A stretch of DNA of 64,000 nucleotides, from the NCBI GenBank assembly GCA_051453625.1, contig JBOZIK010000001.1:175743273-175807272 (forward strand). Reading direction: 5' to 3'. This DNA is from Welwitschia mirabilis (lineage: Eukaryota; Gnetophyta; Gnetopsida; Welwitschiales). Position 1 is the stretch's first letter, and each line of letters begins with the position of its first letter. The position numbers and the translations under genes are program-made. Positions 60,641 through 64,000 of the stretch are shown piece after piece. The notes under the pieces were generated by a model. The model worked only from the letters and a program-made list of their open reading frames with translations. It made no database searches and was not told the DNA's origin.

Positions 60641-63149
60641 AATATCCAACATCCACAAGTGTCAAAATGTTAATTATATCTTATTTTTGGAATATTTAAT
60701 TAATCATCATGTTTTTGTCATGAGTAATAGAAACATCTAGATCAATAACATTTAACATATTTTCAATATTAAATTTCTAGTTATTTTGATTTAATTATTT
60801 TCTTGTAGTAAACTTTTTAATTTATTAGATGAGTTCTTTAAAGGATTATTAAAAAAATAAATTGATTAGTCTAAACTAAAGATAAATTTAAATTATTTAA
60901 TCTCTTACTATTATAAAAATAAATTTACATTTTTGTTTTGCGTTTTTTGGCCATGTTATTATGATTATTATGTATAATTATTTTCACTCTTATTATAAAA
61001 GGAAAGATATCTAAATATTTTTCATGTTATAAAAAAATTTATAATTCATTCCATTTAATAATTATAACTTTAATTCATGTTAAAAGTATTTAGTAATTTT
61101 TTTATGAATTAATAATTGAATCACAAGTTTTAGGAAAATACATGAAAGAAGACATATTTGTAAGAAACACAATGTTCTTCAACTTAAATATTATAATAAA
61201 ATTGTAAATTAAGGATGAGGTTAGGGATTAATATTATTATGTATGGAATTTCTTTGTAAATATGAAAGACCATGTAATAAAACTATAACAATGGTCTTAC
61301 TAAAGCTAAAGTTACATAAAGGTATAATAATGTTATCATATTTCATGTAAAATCTAAGATATTTAAGGAAAAAAATCAAAATACAAATTTTAAAAGGTGG
61401 ATGATCTTAAGCATAAGAATATTTTAGAAATCTTTATCAATAAGGATAATAAGTTTCTAAGGTATTCTTGATTTTAAATGTAAAGAAAACTATGCATTTC
61501 ATGAATCTAAAAGCTCTTAAAAAATGCAACTTAAAAAAGGATAAATAGAACATTTCAAGAATACATGCATTTAAAATTTATAATAGGAATACAAGACATT
61601 ATAATAGAATGTATAAAAATTTAATAAAATGATCAAGATTTGTTTATATTAAGTTATACATTCTCATCTAAAGACTGATACTTTAAAGAAAGGAATAACC
61701 TAAATATAATTGATCTAAGGAACCTACATGAAGATATTTTTAAAACAATTATTAATTGAAGTAATATTTAACAACAATATAAAATGATAAAGGTCACTTA
61801 ACTATTATGATAACAATAACAAAATAAAATATTTTTAAAATAAACTTTAATATGAATATCAATATAATCTAAAATAAGTTAAATTTGTGTTGTAACAAAA
61901 ACTAGTAGATAAATTCAGCAAAAAAAAAGAGTAGATGAAAGAACTAATTAAAACATAATAAGATAGATTTTTATACTATATGAGTTTGAATATTTTGTAA
62001 AGTTTTCTAGTAAAATATACGTAACACAAATATACAGTAGAGAAATTTCTAACACCTCTTTTGTAAAACCTTTTATGTATATTAAAGTTTTAAAATATAA
62101 TCAAGAAAATAAATGAAAAGTACATTTCTTTAGGAAATTATTTAACTTGCATTATGTTATGAATCATTTTTTCTTATTCAAATAGGTAAACTAAAAATAA
62201 AAGAAATAACATTAAGAACATCAAAAACAATATTATTAACTATTGTCTAAGAAAAGAGAACTCCAGTATCTAAAATTCAAAATGATTTATACTTATTTAA
62301 TATAACAAAGTAACCTTAACAAAAAACTAAGTTGCATAATAGTTTTTTAAATCCTTTACTGAAATTATAAAAATTTAGAGGTTTGTCAAAAGCAATCTAG
62401 AATTCATATAAAAGACAAAATATTACAAGAATGAAGGAAAACTGAACTTCGCATTGCTAAAAATAATGCTAATAAGTAACAAGAGAAAAAGGTGGAGGTG
62501 GGTTAAAATTTATCTTTAAAAAATAAAGTCACTTCCTCTTTTCGTATTTGATAAAATATTATGCATATTAAACATGTTAATCATCTTAACAAGTAATCTA
62601 ATTTTGTAATGACTTTTATTATAATAATATTTAAAAGATAATCTTTAAGACATATTATTTATTTCAAGAGAACCAATCATGTACTCCCAAATAAAAAATG
62701 TTATAAAAAACTACTATACTATTATAAAAATGTAAATGATAGACATATTTAAGGAATTAATTAATACATCTACCTAGTAAGTGTTTTATTCACTTCATAA
62801 AAAAATAACATATAACTAATCCACTATAAATAACTTACTTAAAAATAAAACTAATATCGATAAATATATAATGAATATTCTTCTAGATCTTACTGTAAAA
62901 GAGAAACTTAGATTAAAAAAATAATTTTAAGAAAATATCAATCAACATCTAACCTTTAACTTCATTTTAAACTATAATTTAAAATATTTCCATCAAGTAA
63001 ACCTAAATTATAGTGCTTTAAAGAAGGTTGTCTACCATAATTATATGAAATCATTAAAATAGATGTCTATTACTATTTCATGTTTTTTAAATGGCATGTA
63101 AATAATGAAAACTCAAATAATAATAAATCTCTACAAAGAATCATTTAGC

Positions 63150-63188
<39 letters not shown>

Positions 63189-63768
63189 AAATTATTAAGA
63201 ATTTCATAGGTGATAAAACTAAAAATTAGAATAATCAATTCTTGATACCTTCACACATATGAATGATTGATTTGTTTTTCATTTTCATTCCTTAAAGGAG
63301 TAGATCAGAAATCTACAATCCATTAAAATTTCTATTTCTTTATTAGAACTCCTAAGAAAAAAGTTTTAATATAATTCATTCTACATTGAAAATTGACAAG
63401 AGATCTTACTTTCATCTTAAAATACTTAATAATTACCATTGAATCAAGTCAAATTAGAGAAGTAATACATATAGTGAAATGTGAAATATTTCAGATATAC
63501 CTTTATGTTTAAAAATTTAAACAAGTTTGAAATGCTTATTTGTTTTTCTTAAAATACTATAATTTATAATATGAAAAGTTAATTTTCATCTAATCAAATA
63601 ATTATTTCTTTGTACAGTATTATGTATATAGCATGTTTGATATTTCTAACTATTATGCTTTAGTAAATGGTATTGAATAATTAACTTGTTATTTTCCTTA
63701 TTATAGAATATATTGTATATCTAAAAGAAATATGCTCTAACTATCAAGATAAATGATAAAAATTTAAA
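60641..63768. other. A+T-rich DNA, nothing recognised
   Basis: No gene, RNA or element end found. A (TA)n tract lies at 63154-63183. Confidence 0.4.
63154..63183. repeat. (TA)n microsatellite
   Basis: About 15 uninterrupted AT units. Confidence 0.95.
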
Positions 63769-64000
63769 TAAAATTTGGTTTATCAATTATTGTATAAGAT
63801 AACTCTAATAGTAAATATTGCAGAAGAAGTACATGAAGGATCTAATGTTTATTATTTTATTAGTTATTTAAATAAAATAAAATAATAAAGGGGATAAAAT
63901 CATACTCCCTTAAAAGAAATGATGAAATAAGGTATAAAATTTGGTTTATCAATTATTGTATAAGATAACTCTAATAGTCAACATTGCATAAGTAGTATAT
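63769..64000. repeat. Direct repeat with 166-bp spacing, cut by the window edge
   Basis: 63769-63834 and 63935-64000 are near-identical: the first 44 bases are the same, with five differences afterwards. Either this is a simple duplication or the first units of a tandem array with a monomer of about 166 bp continuing to the right. No earlier unit is found 166 bp upstream. Confidence 0.75.

Noticed and set aside
1-64000. CRISPR arrays, bacterial operons, rRNA genes, telomere repeats, organelle insertions
   Set aside because: I looked for regularly spaced identical repeats, GC-rich rRNA-like stretches, TTTAGGG arrays and plastid-like coding runs and saw none.

Overview
This window is repetitive plant nuclear DNA, very A+T-rich, probably pericentromeric or other heterochromatin. 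I recognise no host gene. Everything that can be named is a decayed Ty3/gypsy LTR retrotransposon or a smaller repeat. Plant origin is inferred from the element families: Athila-like elements primed by tRNA-Asp, a Tekay/Del-type chromovirus with integrase and chromodomain remnants, and a Tat/Athila-type gag-protease. The species cannot be determined. Family names rest on translations made by eye, not on searches.

Layout: (1) About 1-5344 is the 5' half of a minus-strand Athila-like element (element A1), with its 5' LTR at 3852-5344, a degraded tRNA-Asp primer site, a gag remnant and a 3' spacer running off the left edge. (2) 5345-18319 is A+T-rich DNA with almost nothing recognisable except an acidic reading-frame remnant, a (TA)n tract and a degenerate tandem repeat of about 135 bp near 12.8-13.6 kb. 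(3) About 18320-58780 is one minus-strand Tekay-like element (T1), split by later insertions. Read right to left it holds the 5' LTR (55168-58780), primer site, gag, protease, the start of RT, [insertions], integrase plus chromodomain remnant, polypurine tract and 3' LTR (18320-22391). (4) Inside T1 lie a Tat/Athila-type minus-strand element (E2, about 23.8-31.75 kb, with an LTR of about 4.2 kb) and a minus-strand Athila-like element (A2, 32040-52675) with a perfect 5-bp target duplication TATAT. (5) Inside the 3' LTR of A2 lies a plus-strand copy of the same family (A3, 32916-44497), the most complete one: both LTRs, primer site, gag, protease, RT, RNase H and integrase, all full of stops. 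(6) 58781-64000 is A+T-rich DNA with a second degenerate tandem repeat, a (TA)n tract and a 166-bp-spaced direct repeat cut by the window edge.

Nothing here looks able to make protein. Two integrases carry Lys where the third catalytic acid should be, the A3 and E2 proteases lack the active Asp, and primer sites differ from tRNA-Asp almost only by C-to-T or G-to-A changes, as expected from deamination of methylated cytosine. The window also has assembly problems: four 100-N gaps are each flanked by near-identical sequence, which suggests overlapping contig ends that were never merged.
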